Below are positions 51,075 through 59,595 of a stretch of DNA of 64,000 nucleotides, piece by piece. This DNA comes from B3-G11 sp036985855. Lineage in GTDB: Bacteria; Actinomycetota; Acidimicrobiia; Spongiisociales; UBA5794. The stretch's first letter is position 1. Every line of letters starts with the position of its first letter. Under the pieces are notes generated by a model. It saw only the letters and a program-made list of their open reading frames with translations. It did no database searches and had not been told where the DNA came from. The DNA lies in the NCBI GenBank assembly GCA_036985855.1, contig BTQL01000007.1, positions 1 through 64,000 of the forward strand. The letters run 5' to 3'. The position numbers were made by a program, and so were the translations under genes.

Positions 51075-53300
51075 CTATCGGTCGTCTGCTGCCGGAAGTG
51101 GCACCGCCAGCCGGAACGTTGCACCATCGCCCCGGACATACGTCAGGCTTCCGTCCATGAGCTGCGCAAGACGTCGAGACAACGCGAGACCAAGTCCCAC
51201 GGACGCCTTCACCGTCCTCGAACTGCTCGCCCTCTCGTATGGCTCGAAGATCCTCTCCCGATCTTTGTCAGGAATTCCGGGACCAGAGTCGTGCACGTCG
51301 AGGTACCCAAGGTCTTCACTCTGTGCGACCGACACCGTGATCGGTGAGGCACCGTAACGGAAAGCGTTGGTGAGGAGGTTGCGGATCACCTGGCGTACAC
51401 GCACAGGATCCGCGAAGGCAACAGAGTCGGCATCCTCGATAACGACATCCCACCCCTCCGGCACGGTCAGCTGGGCAAGCACTGATTGGGCGAGCAAGGA
51501 CAGATCGATGCGTTCGGGGAAGACAGGTAGCGTCCCCTCTTCGGATCGTGCAGCAACCAGCAGATCCTCGATGAGATCGGCCATCTCCCTCGAGGATTCT
51601 GCAATGATCTGCATGAGCTGGCCGCGTTCCTCGACTCCCAACTCGTCACCGGCAGTGATCAATTCCTCGGCAAGGCCAACTACGGCGGTGAGCGGTGTTC
51701 TCAGCTCGTGGCTGACAGAGGCAATGAGTTGGTCCTTGGACGACAAAGAGTGCTCGAGCCTGGCGCGGTTCTGCGATCGTTCGAAGAACGCGCTCAGAAT
51801 GTCAGCAATCGCCTGGCAGAAAGCAATGTCACGATCTGACCAGTCCTTCGAACTGTCGTGACGCGTGAACGACACGGAACCGTACCAAGCACCGCCGACA
51901 TTGATCGCAACGATGATCTGCCTCGATGGGCCACTCTCACAGAACGCGACCTCGTCACTTTGTATCGCACGACGTACATCTGGCATCCCGTCATAGAAAA
52001 TATGCTCGTCGATGCCGTAGGTTCGGCCGACGCCAGGCGTGGACCATGCAGCGGTGACACGGGCCGCCGGAGCACCTTGATCCGCGGAGATGGTCTCCGC
52101 TACGAACACCTCGTCGACGTCCGCTGCTGTTCCGATCGCCTCGAGGGCGGATGAGAGATCGGTCGACCGCTCACCGAGCAGTGCGCGAGAAGACTTGGCC
52201 ATTGCCTCTTCGTACCTGAGCCTTCCATCGAGGCTCCCGATGAGTGATTCCCGGACGCGTGAACCCTCAGCGCGTTCCCAAACCGCCGCGGTCAGATCCG
52301 CCATAGTCCTGAGAAGAACGAGATCGTCGGTCTGCCATGCTCGATCTGGCTCATCGTCTGCCGCACCGATGACCCCAACCCACGAGCCGTTGACGACAAT
52401 CGGAACGTCTACCTCCATGTGAATACCCGAATCGCCTCCCCTGTCGAACGGCGTACCACGAGCTTCTTCAACGCGGTAGAAGAATGGAGCACCTCCCTCG
52501 AGGTGCGCCCTGGCCCCTGGCATCACGGACCAAGGCATCACTGCGGTCCGGTCGAAAGATGGGTGTGCGTGGCGAGGGTCTACCGAGCGCTCCTCGACAA
52601 TGGCGCAAAGGCCATGTGTCGGATCGTCGACGTTGCGCTCGACGAATACGACTGCTGTGTGCATTGCATTCCTGATGGCATCGAGCGCGTTCGCCATCGC
52701 GCCCACGTCGTCCTGGGCAACGAGCGCTCGCGATGCGGCTGAGACTGCGTCGGCGACTTCAACCTTGCGACCGAACGTGCGATCATCTCTCCTCTTTTCC
52801 CTCACGAAGTCTCGTGCGATACCAAGCATCGAAAGCCCGAATACGGCGACGATCACGATGCCGGCCACGATCGACCGCTGGACAGACTGATCCTGCAATC
52901 CGAACACATCGGAAAGGAACGAGGCGACGAACCCGACAACGACTGCCAAAAGTCCAACGACCCATGCCCTGGACGAGTCACCAAGGACGGCAATGACCAG
53001 GAGGAAATACGCGACGACTGCGCCGACGGCTGTTCCAGGTGCCCCGATTGCGAGCATCGCTGTTCCCGTGAACAGAATGTCGACAACGATCGTCGGAGAC
53101 GACCTCAACCGCTTGTTCTTGAGCGCAAGAGAGGCGTCAATTGCCATCCCGACACCCATTGCTGCGATCAGGTACATCGCCGGCCACTCAAGCATGATGG
53201 CGGCTGAGAGTCCGACGAGCGCGGCGATGGACCCCATCAACCTTCGATAACTGTGCCACCGGTGCGTGACAGCCGCCCGTTTCGGTCCGGGTTCTGACAT
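51075..53300 (-). CDS. sensor histidine kinase with membrane and two GAF domains
   Basis: A protein of about 741 residues. The first 155 residues hold five to six spans (SIAALVGLSAAIML, MYLIAAMGVGMAIDA, AVVAYFLLVIAVLG, WVVGLLAVVVGFVASFL, SIVAGIVIVAVFGLSML). Two GAF-like sensor domains follow, about 190-340 and 375-510. The kinase has the H-box SVSHELRTPLTAVVGLAEEL, the N-box VRQVIRNLLTNAFRYG, G1 DSGPGIPDKDRERIFEPYER and G2 GLGLALSRRLAQLM. No response regulator is adjacent, so its partner is unknown. The ATG at 53300 is preferred over a GTG at 53372. It is convergent with the LLM gene, four bases apart. Confidence 0.88.
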   Translation of the reverse strand: MSEPGPKRAAVTHRWHSYRRLMGSIAALVGLSAAIMLEWPAMYLIAAMGVGMAIDASLALKNKRLRSSPTIVVDILFTGTAMLAIGAPGTAVGAVVAYFLLVIAVLGDSSRAWVVGLLAVVVGFVASFLSDVFGLQDQSVQRSIVAGIVIVAVFGLSMLGIARDFVREKRRDDRTFGRKVEVADAVSAASRALVAQDDVGAMANALDAIRNAMHTAVVFVERNVDDPTHGLCAIVEERSVDPRHAHPSFDRTAVMPWSVMPGARAHLEGGAPFFYRVEEARGTPFDRGGDSGIHMEVDVPIVVNGSWVGVIGAADDEPDRAWQTDDLVLLRTMADLTAAVWERAEGSRVRESLIGSLDGRLRYEEAMAKSSRALLGERSTDLSSALEAIGTAADVDEVFVAETISADQGAPAARVTAAWSTPGVGRTYGIDEHIFYDGMPDVRRAIQSDEVAFCESGPSRQIIVAINVGGAWYGSVSFTRHDSSKDWSDRDIAFCQAIADILSAFFERSQNRARLEHSLSSKDQLIASVSHELRTPLTAVVGLAEELITAGDELGVEERGQLMQIIAESSREMADLIEDLLVAARSEEGTLPVFPERIDLSLLAQSVLAQLTVPEGWDVVIEDADSVAFADPVRVRQVIRNLLTNAFRYGASPITVSVAQSEDLGYLDVHDSGPGIPDKDRERIFEPYERASSSRTVKASVGLGLALSRRLAQLMDGSLTYVRGDGATFRLAVPLPAADDR

Positions 53301-53398
53301 CTGTTGAACATGTGTGCGCGGAAGCGTCGCGGTCACGTGGTATCCGTCGGTCGCTGAGCACTGTATCGGCACACGGCGACCCGGCGTTTAGACATCTA

Positions 53399-54619
53399 TC
53401 AGCCCCACTCAACGAAGGCAGTGGCCCAAACGGGGACACAGCCTTCGATGGTGCAACGATCGCGCAGCTCCCGATCGTTGGTTATGACAATCGTTCGCCC
53501 TCGTTCAGTGCGAACGAGGTCGGCGATCACATCGTCGGCCTCGTCACCTCGGGAGAAGCGGACGGAGACCCCGGCGGTGGACTGGAACCCTGTGCTTCCA
53601 TCCGCGTCGGGACCGTCGAACACGACGAGAATCTCCGCAGTCGTGCTCCTCGCCAATCTTCCGGCACGACCGACCACATCGTCCCTGGCATCCCTGGTCG
53701 AGAACCGCTCTCCGTGGATCGCTCCCGCGACGTTGTATCCGTCGATGACGATCCTGGTTGGAGACTGCTCGATCAGAGATGCGAGAGCTGGTCCGGAGTC
53801 GGGAGCAACACCCGGCGGTACGCGCAGCGGAAGGCTTTCGGCAGGCACGTGTTCGACTCCAGACCTGGCACGGAACGGTCTGGCGTTGCGCTCGATCACA
53901 TCAAGCCATCGAGCGAATTCGAGAGGATCAGCCGGAGTCGTGTCTGCTCTCAGAGCGCGTCCATTCGAGATGTTCGCCTCCGATCGCCTGCGGACCCGTA
54001 CTGTTGCCGCTTCAAGCCTGGTACCTATCTCGCTCACATCACTGTGCAAACCTGCGACCTTCTCGGTGAGCGAACGGATCTCCGACCGTTGCACTTCAAC
54101 GATCTCGCGCAGCTCGCCATTTCTCGCTTTGATGCGCTTCTGTCCATCCGACAAAGACTTGCGAGTTTCGCGAAGTTCCCTGGTGTGTTCGGAACGAGTG
54201 TCGGCCAACCTTCGTTTCGCCTCAGCGAGCTGGTCGTTGAGGATGGCAATCTGCTGGTTGGCCGACACCAGGTCATTGTCGGCAGCGAGCTCATTCTCCC
54301 TGTGAACCCGTCCGGCGATCGTTTCAAGTCCAACCACCGGGTCATCCAGGAACGTAACCAGATCAGCGTCGATCGACACCAGGGACTCGAGCCTGACCCT
54401 GGTAGCATCACGGAGCGGCTCATTGTCGATCAGTTCTTGGACAACCGACCTTGCAAAGGGAGGTGGAAGCGAGCGGGCAGAGCTCTTGGCTACTTTCCGA
54501 AGACCCGCAGGAATGTCATCAGGCTCCATGTCTGCAAGTTCTCTGCGCGTCGATTCAATCACCGGAAGGAGAAAGTCGAGGGTGGGTTTGTCCCAGGTCA
54601 CCTGGTTGTTGTGTGACAT
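53399..54619 (-). CDS. NYN (YacP-like) domain nuclease with coiled coil
   Basis: A 406-residue protein. The N-terminal roughly 75 residues are helical (TLDFLLPVIESTRRELADMEPDDIPAGLRKVAK), then a coiled coil of about 100 residues (ENELAADNDLVSANQQIAILNDQLAEAKRRLADTRSEHTREL). The C-terminal NYN nuclease domain begins IVIDGYNVAGAIHG and has VVFDGPDADG, VRFSRGDEADDVIADLV and TIVITNDRELRD, with the acidic residues of a metal-dependent ribonuclease of PIN-like fold. The ATG at 54619 is used; the frame upstream crosses the ilv promoter and leader. Confidence 0.85.
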   Translation of the reverse strand: MSHNNQVTWDKPTLDFLLPVIESTRRELADMEPDDIPAGLRKVAKSSARSLPPPFARSVVQELIDNEPLRDATRVRLESLVSIDADLVTFLDDPVVGLETIAGRVHRENELAADNDLVSANQQIAILNDQLAEAKRRLADTRSEHTRELRETRKSLSDGQKRIKARNGELREIVEVQRSEIRSLTEKVAGLHSDVSEIGTRLEAATVRVRRRSEANISNGRALRADTTPADPLEFARWLDVIERNARPFRARSGVEHVPAESLPLRVPPGVAPDSGPALASLIEQSPTRIVIDGYNVAGAIHGERFSTRDARDDVVGRAGRLARSTTAEILVVFDGPDADGSTGFQSTAGVSVRFSRGDEADDVIADLVRTERGRTIVITNDRELRDRCTIEGCVPVWATAFVEWG

Positions 54620-54634
54620 ATCCGATCCGTCATT

Positions 54635-54662
54635 TTGACATGCGTTTTCACAGTGCCATACT
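54635..54662 (+). promoter_or_regulatory. ilvB operon promoter
   Basis: -35 TTGACA at 54635-54640 (consensus) and -10 CATACT at 54657-54662 with a 16-base spacer. Transcription would begin near 54669, about 30 bases before the leader peptide start. It lies just outside the divergent NYN gene. Confidence 0.65.
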
Positions 54663-54697
54663 CGCAGGCCACGCCAACAAGCGGAGCAACGGACATC

Positions 54698-54736
54698 ATG
54701 ACGAACCGATACGAACTGGTACTCATTCTTATATAG
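54698..54736 (+). CDS. ilv operon leader peptide
   Basis: A 12-codon frame encoding MTNRYELVLILI followed by TAG. The last six codons are Leu, Val, Leu, Ile, Leu, Ile: an unbroken run of exactly the three end products of the downstream operon. GGAG lies 11 bases before the ATG. A stem-loop and an intrinsic terminator follow before ilvB. This is the classic composition of a ribosome-mediated attenuation leader; translation itself is not shown by the sequence. Confidence 0.85.
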   Translation: MTNRYELVLILI

Positions 54737-54790
54737 GCGCATTGGACCCCTGATGCGCCAAACCCTCCGTGTCCCGGAGGGTTCTTTCGT
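54736..54790 (+). terminator. ilv attenuator: stem-loop plus intrinsic terminator
   Basis: Immediately after the leader peptide stop, GGCGCAT (54736-54742) pairs with ATGCGCC (54753-54759) around a 10-base loop. Then AACCCTCCG (54761-54769) pairs with CGGAGGGTT (54775-54783) around TGTCC, followed by CTTTCGT. The second is a nine-base-pair terminator with a weak U tract. A weak alternative pairing of GGACCC (54744-54749) with GGGTTC (54779-54784) could compete with it; a strong antiterminator was not found. Confidence 0.75.
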
Positions 54791-54804
54791 ACCCGGAGAA
54801 CACC

Positions 54805-56520
54805 ATGGCAGAACAACTCAGCGGAGCAGCGATCCTCATCCGATCCCTCGAACACGAGGGCGTCGAGATGATCTTCGGCGTCCCGGGTGGGGCGATCCTC
54901 AAGGCATACGATGAGCTGTACTCGAGCCCGATTCGACACATCTTGGCGAGACACGAACAGGGCGGAGGTCACATGGCCTCGGGATACGCCCATGCCACCG
55001 GACGTGTGGGTGTGACTTTTGCCACATCTGGACCCGGAGCTACGAACCTGATCACACCGCTCGCCGACGCCTATATGGATTCGATTCCTGTCGTAGCAGT
55101 CACCGCGCAAGTCGGCTCGAGCTCGATCGGACTCGACGCATTCCAGGAGACCCACACATGGGGTATCTCGATGCCCGTGACCAAACACAACTACCTCGTC
55201 ACCGACATCGACGAGATCCCGACGACCATCAGGGAGGCATTCCATATTGCCTCCACAGGGCGTCCCGGACCAGTGCTCGTCGACATCACCAAGGACGCAC
55301 TTGCAGACTCTATGGCGTGGCACGGTCCGGCTGAGATCAATCTGCCAGGTTATAGACCGTCTGTGAAGGGACACCCCCGTCAGGTGAGAGCCGCGATGGA
55401 TGAGATTCTCAAATCTGAACGACCGGTTCTGTACGCCGGGGGTGGCATCATCCGTTCTCAGGCGAGCGAACAGCTTCGAGCATTTGCCGAACAGCAGAAC
55501 CTGCCCGTAGTGACGACGCTCATGGCCCGCGGGGCTATTCCGGACTCCCATCCGCTGACACTTGGAATGTCTGGCATGCACGGCAACTACACGGCGACAA
55601 CCGCGATCCAGCGATCTGATCTGCTCATCACCATCGGCGCCAGATTCGATGACAGGGTGACGGGCAATCCCGAGTTCTTCGCTCCACGTGCTCGCGTTAT
55701 CCATGTCGATGTCGATCCGGCAGAGATCGGCAAGATCCGTAGGGCCGATATCCCGATCGTCGGGGACGCAAAGGCTGTGCTCGAACAGTTCCTCACCGAC
55801 GGTGCCGAGCGCCTCGCAACCGGTCCAGCGCCCGATCGCAGCAAGTGGCTCGGGACACTTACAGAGTGGCAAAACGATTTTCCGCTTGCCTATGTCCAGG
55901 ATCCCGATGGACTCATACAACAGCAGTATGTGATAGACGAACTCTCGAAACGGACGCCCCAGGACACGATCGCCGTTGCCGGCGTTGGCCAGCATCAGAT
56001 GTGGGCTTCTCAGTTCTGGCGGTTCGAGGAACCGAACACCTGGATCAACTCGGGAGGCCTCGGAACCATGGGTTATGCGGTGCCGGCCGCGGTGGGTGCT
56101 CAAGCCGCGATGCCCGACAGGACCGTCATCGCCATCGATGGCGACGGATGTTTCCAGATGACCTTCCAGGAACTGATAACCGCGGCCGAAGAGAACATCC
56201 CAGTCAAGATCGCCGTGCTGAACAACGCGAACCTCGGAATGGTCCGCCAATGGCAGAAGCTTTTCTACGACGACCGGTATTCGGCGACGGAGTTGTCCTA
56301 CACGAATCCGAATATCCCGATGCTCGCAGAGGCTCTGGGATGCGCAGGGTTCCGCGCAGAAACGCCAGAGGACGTCATCCCAACGATCGAAAAGGGTCTT
56401 GCAATCAACGATCGGCCCGTTGTGATGGAATTCGTGTGCGACCCCGATGCCATGGTCTTCCCCATGGTCGTTGCCGGCGGATCGAACGATGAGGTTCTCA
56501 TGGGTCCGGAGGATCTCTGA
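54805..56520 (+). CDS. ilvB: acetolactate synthase large subunit
   Basis: A 571-residue thiamine-diphosphate enzyme, first committed step to Val, Leu and Ile. The catalytic Glu is in RHEQGGGHMASGYAHATG; ATSGPGATNLITPLADAYMDSIPVVAVTAQV, the FAD-region GARFDDRVTG, and the ThDP motif GDGCFQMTFQELITAAEENIPVKIAVLNN are all present. ATG at 54805 follows CGGAG. Downstream of a leader-peptide attenuator; the stop overlaps ilvN (TGATG). Confidence 0.96.
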   Translation: MAEQLSGAAILIRSLEHEGVEMIFGVPGGAILKAYDELYSSPIRHILARHEQGGGHMASGYAHATGRVGVTFATSGPGATNLITPLADAYMDSIPVVAVTAQVGSSSIGLDAFQETHTWGISMPVTKHNYLVTDIDEIPTTIREAFHIASTGRPGPVLVDITKDALADSMAWHGPAEINLPGYRPSVKGHPRQVRAAMDEILKSERPVLYAGGGIIRSQASEQLRAFAEQQNLPVVTTLMARGAIPDSHPLTLGMSGMHGNYTATTAIQRSDLLITIGARFDDRVTGNPEFFAPRARVIHVDVDPAEIGKIRRADIPIVGDAKAVLEQFLTDGAERLATGPAPDRSKWLGTLTEWQNDFPLAYVQDPDGLIQQQYVIDELSKRTPQDTIAVAGVGQHQMWASQFWRFEEPNTWINSGGLGTMGYAVPAAVGAQAAMPDRTVIAIDGDGCFQMTFQELITAAEENIPVKIAVLNNANLGMVRQWQKLFYDDRYSATELSYTNPNIPMLAEALGCAGFRAETPEDVIPTIEKGLAINDRPVVMEFVCDPDAMVFPMVVAGGSNDEVLMGPEDL

Positions 56521-57032
56521 TGCCAAAGTCACAGCACCTCATCACCGTGACGGTCGAGAACAAACCTGGTGTACTCGCAAGGATCGCATCGATGTTCGCC
56601 AGGCGGGATTTCAACATCCACTCCCTCGCTGTTGGACCAACCGAGGATCCGACCAGATCGCGAGTCACGATGGTCGTCGACGGTCCCGAGATGGAGCAGA
56701 TCGTGAAACAGCTCTACAAGCTCGTCCACACGATCAAGGTCACAGAACACGCGCAAGGCGAAGCCATCGAACGCGAGATCATGCTCGTCCGTGTCAACGC
56801 AGACCCGAAGCGGCGCAGTGAGATTCTCGATGCAGCCAACATCTTCGATGCGACCGCTGTCGACGTCGGAGCGAACACGATCACCTTCGAGGTCGTCGGC
56901 GAGCCATCACGGCTGTCGGATTTCTTCGAGTTCATGAAGACGTATGGCATCGTGAGCCTCGTCAAGTCGGGGCGGATCGCTCTCGCCAAAGACAACAAGT
57001 CGCAGTCGAAGAAGAACAGACAAGCGGTGTAG
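56520..57032 (+). CDS. ilvN: acetolactate synthase small (regulatory) subunit
   Basis: A 170-residue regulatory subunit. The ACT domain is HLITVTVENKPGVLARIASMFARRDFNIHSLAVGPTEDPTRSRVTMVV, which binds valine for feedback inhibition in known enzymes; the C-terminal domain has REIMLVRVNADPKRRSEILDAANIFDATAVDVG. It overlaps ilvB by one base, giving equal synthesis of the two subunits. Confidence 0.95.
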   Translation: MPKSQHLITVTVENKPGVLARIASMFARRDFNIHSLAVGPTEDPTRSRVTMVVDGPEMEQIVKQLYKLVHTIKVTEHAQGEAIEREIMLVRVNADPKRRSEILDAANIFDATAVDVGANTITFEVVGEPSRLSDFFEFMKTYGIVSLVKSGRIALAKDNKSQSKKNRQAV

Positions 57033-57043
57033 GAGCCAGACAC

Positions 57044-58057
57044 ATGACAACGATGTACTACCAAGCCGATGCAGACCCAGGCCTGATCACGCGCCGCAAG
57101 GTTGCGATCATTGGATTCGGAAGCCAGGGACATGCACACGCTCTCAACCTCAAGGACTCGGGCGTCGATGTGGTGGTCGGTCTCCGCGACGGCTCGCCGA
57201 GGGTCAAGGCAGCGTCAGATGCCGGACTGAAGGTCGTCGATCCTGGGACAGCCGCCGAGTGGGCCGACCTCATCATGGTGCTCGTGCCAGACCAGGTACA
57301 GAAGGGGTTCTATGAGAATGTCATCGCTCCGAGGCTCTCCCCCGGCGACGCGCTCTTCTTCGCCCATGGATTCTCCATCCACTTCGAATTCATCAAACCA
57401 CCCGACTACGTCGATGTTGCGATGGTTGCTCCGAAGGGGCCGGGCCACCTCGTTCGACGCCAATACGTCGAAGGCTCAGGTGTCCCAACGCTTATCGCTG
57501 TCAAGCAAGACGCCACAGGCGACGCCTTCGCCCTCGCGCTCTCCTATGCCCACGGGATCGGAGGAACGAGGGCAGGCGTCATCGAAACAACATTCAAAGA
57601 CGAGACAGAGACCGACCTGTTCGGTGAGCAGGTAATCCTGTGCGGCGGCGTCGATTCGCTGATTCAGGCATCATTCGAAACACTGACCGAGGCCGGCTAC
57701 GAACCGGAGATGGCCTATTTCGAAGTTCTGCACGAGCTCAAGCTGATCGTCGATCTTCTCTGGGAAGGGGGGATCGAGTGGATGCGCCATTCCGTGTCGG
57801 ACACGGCCGAGTACGGAGACGTGACCCGCGGTCCTCGCATCGTCACGAGCGAGACAAAGGTCGAGATGCGCAAGATCCTCGCCGAAATCCAGTCGGGTGA
57901 CTTCGCCAGGGAATGGATGGCCGAATATGAGGCTGGTTCCCCGAACCTCAATGCGGCCAGGGCGGCGATCGCCGAACATCCCGTCGAGACAACCGGCAGA
58001 GGCCTCCGCGACATGATGACCTTCATGGTCCCGAAAACTCCCGAGGATGACGTATGA
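57044..58057 (+). CDS. ilvC: ketol-acid reductoisomerase (class I)
   Basis: A 337-residue enzyme of the short form. The Rossmann loop is AIIGFGSQGHAHALNLKDSGVDVVVGLRDGS; metal-site blocks include MVAPKGPGHLVRRQYVEGSGVP, ETTFKDETETDLFGEQVILCGG and AYFEVLHELKLIVDLLWEGGIEWMRHSVSDTAEYG. In the cofactor loop, LRDGSPR stands where many NADPH enzymes have LRxGSxS, so the last phosphate-binding Ser is Arg. Cofactor choice is therefore uncertain. Twelve bases after ilvN with GGAG. Confidence 0.95.
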   Translation: MTTMYYQADADPGLITRRKVAIIGFGSQGHAHALNLKDSGVDVVVGLRDGSPRVKAASDAGLKVVDPGTAAEWADLIMVLVPDQVQKGFYENVIAPRLSPGDALFFAHGFSIHFEFIKPPDYVDVAMVAPKGPGHLVRRQYVEGSGVPTLIAVKQDATGDAFALALSYAHGIGGTRAGVIETTFKDETETDLFGEQVILCGGVDSLIQASFETLTEAGYEPEMAYFEVLHELKLIVDLLWEGGIEWMRHSVSDTAEYGDVTRGPRIVTSETKVEMRKILAEIQSGDFAREWMAEYEAGSPNLNAARAAIAEHPVETTGRGLRDMMTFMVPKTPEDDV

Positions 58058-59595
58058 GTGACCGTCTCATCATTTTCGATACGACGTTGCGCGACGGTGA
58101 ACAGGCGCCCGGCATCGCGCTTTCGCCTGATGACAAGGTTGCGATAGCAAAACAGCTTGCGCTCCTCAAAGTCGACGTCATCGAGGCTGGTTTCGCTGCG
58201 TCCAGTCCAGGCGACTTCGCGGCGGTTTCGAGAATCGCGCAGGAGGTGCAGGGTCCAACGATTGCTTCGCTCGCCCGTACGCATCCGGATGACATCGATC
58301 GGGCAGCCGACGCGTTGAAGCTCGCCGACAAGAAGCGCATCCATGTCTTCATGTCCACCTCACCCATCCACATGGAGCAGATGCTCCGCATGTCCCCCAC
58401 CGAAGTCCTCCGCTCCGTCGTGGACGGGGTGACGCGTGCGAAACGTTATGTCGACGACATCGAGTTCTCGCCACAGGATGCGACCCGATCTGACCCCGAC
58501 TTCATCGTTGAGGTGTGTCGGGCAGCCGTTACAGCCGGTGCCACAACCATCAACATCCCCGACACCGTGGGATATGCGATGCCGGAGGACTTTGTTGAGC
58601 TGCTCACCAGGGTGTTCGATGACGTAAGGGGCGGCAATGAGGATGTCATCATCTCGACCCATTGTCATAACGACCTCGGACTCGCCGTGGCGAACTCCCT
58701 GTCAGCCATCAACGCTGGAGCACGTCAAATCGAGGGCGCCATCAATGGGATCGGCGAACGCGCTGGTAACACGTCAACTGAAGAGATCATCATGGCATTG
58801 AGTACTCGGCAGGACTATTTCGATGTCGAGATCGGTGCAGACACAACCCAGATCTTCGAAACGTCGCGCCTTGTGTCGAGCCTGACGGGTTATCCGATCC
58901 AGTACAACAAGGCAGTCGTTGGCCGGAACGCGTTTGCACACGAGTCCGGCATCCATCAGCACGGGGTGCTCCGGAACCGTGAGACGTACGAGATCATGGA
59001 TCCAAGGTCGGTCGGTACCGAGTCTGTGCTCGTACTCGGAAAGCATTCTGGCAGGGCGGCGTTCCAGGATGCACTCGCCAAGATGGGGATCTCACTCGAA
59101 GACGTCGATTTCCAGTCATCGTTCGATCGTTTCAAAGAACTCGCCGACCGAAAGGGCGAAATCTCGGAGGAAGGTATCAGAGCGATCGTCGCGCAGGAGA
59201 CCGGAACCGATTTCGAAGAGATGCGCTTCGAAGCGATCTATGTTTCGGGAGGTTCCAACGAGGTACCTGTGGCGACCGTCACGTTGACACGAAACGGCGA
59301 ACAGCTCGAGAAGACCGCAGAGGGTGACGGGATGGTGAACGCAACATTCGTTGCCATGCAGGATGCCTACGGGATTCCTGCACGACTCCTCGACTATCGC
59401 GTTTCACCGATCACTTCCGGTGCCGATGCCATGGCTGAGGTCAACGTCATGATCAAAGTCGGCTCGTCGACCTTCTCAGGTCGAGGCGTCTCGACAGACG
59501 TCGTCGAAGGTTCCGCAAGAGCGATCGTCGCTGCGATGAACAAAGCAGCGTTTGACCGCGGGGTCATCGAGGACACTCGAGACTCGGACGCGTGA
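58054..59595 (+). CDS. leuA: 2-isopropylmalate synthase
   Basis: A 513-residue enzyme, first step of leucine branch. IIFDTTLRDGEQAPGIALSPDDKV begins the TIM barrel; NIPDTVGYAMPEDF and STHCHNDLGLAVANSLSAINAGARQIEGAINGIGERAGN are the metal and substrate motifs; ESGIHQHGVL lies in the communicating region; the C-terminal leucine-feedback domain runs from about residue 385 (FEAIYVSGGSNEVPVATVTL). Overlaps ilvC by four bases (ATGA) and leuB by four. Confidence 0.95.
   Translation: MSDRLIIFDTTLRDGEQAPGIALSPDDKVAIAKQLALLKVDVIEAGFAASSPGDFAAVSRIAQEVQGPTIASLARTHPDDIDRAADALKLADKKRIHVFMSTSPIHMEQMLRMSPTEVLRSVVDGVTRAKRYVDDIEFSPQDATRSDPDFIVEVCRAAVTAGATTINIPDTVGYAMPEDFVELLTRVFDDVRGGNEDVIISTHCHNDLGLAVANSLSAINAGARQIEGAINGIGERAGNTSTEEIIMALSTRQDYFDVEIGADTTQIFETSRLVSSLTGYPIQYNKAVVGRNAFAHESGIHQHGVLRNRETYEIMDPRSVGTESVLVLGKHSGRAAFQDALAKMGISLEDVDFQSSFDRFKELADRKGEISEEGIRAIVAQETGTDFEEMRFEAIYVSGGSNEVPVATVTLTRNGEQLEKTAEGDGMVNATFVAMQDAYGIPARLLDYRVSPITSGADAMAEVNVMIKVGSSTFSGRGVSTDVVEGSARAIVAAMNKAAFDRGVIEDTRDSDA

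Noticed and set aside
54598..56532. 644-residue open frame on the minus strand
   Set aside because: It is the complement of ilvB and also crosses the ilv promoter and leader; it has His/Arg-rich low-quality composition and no motif.
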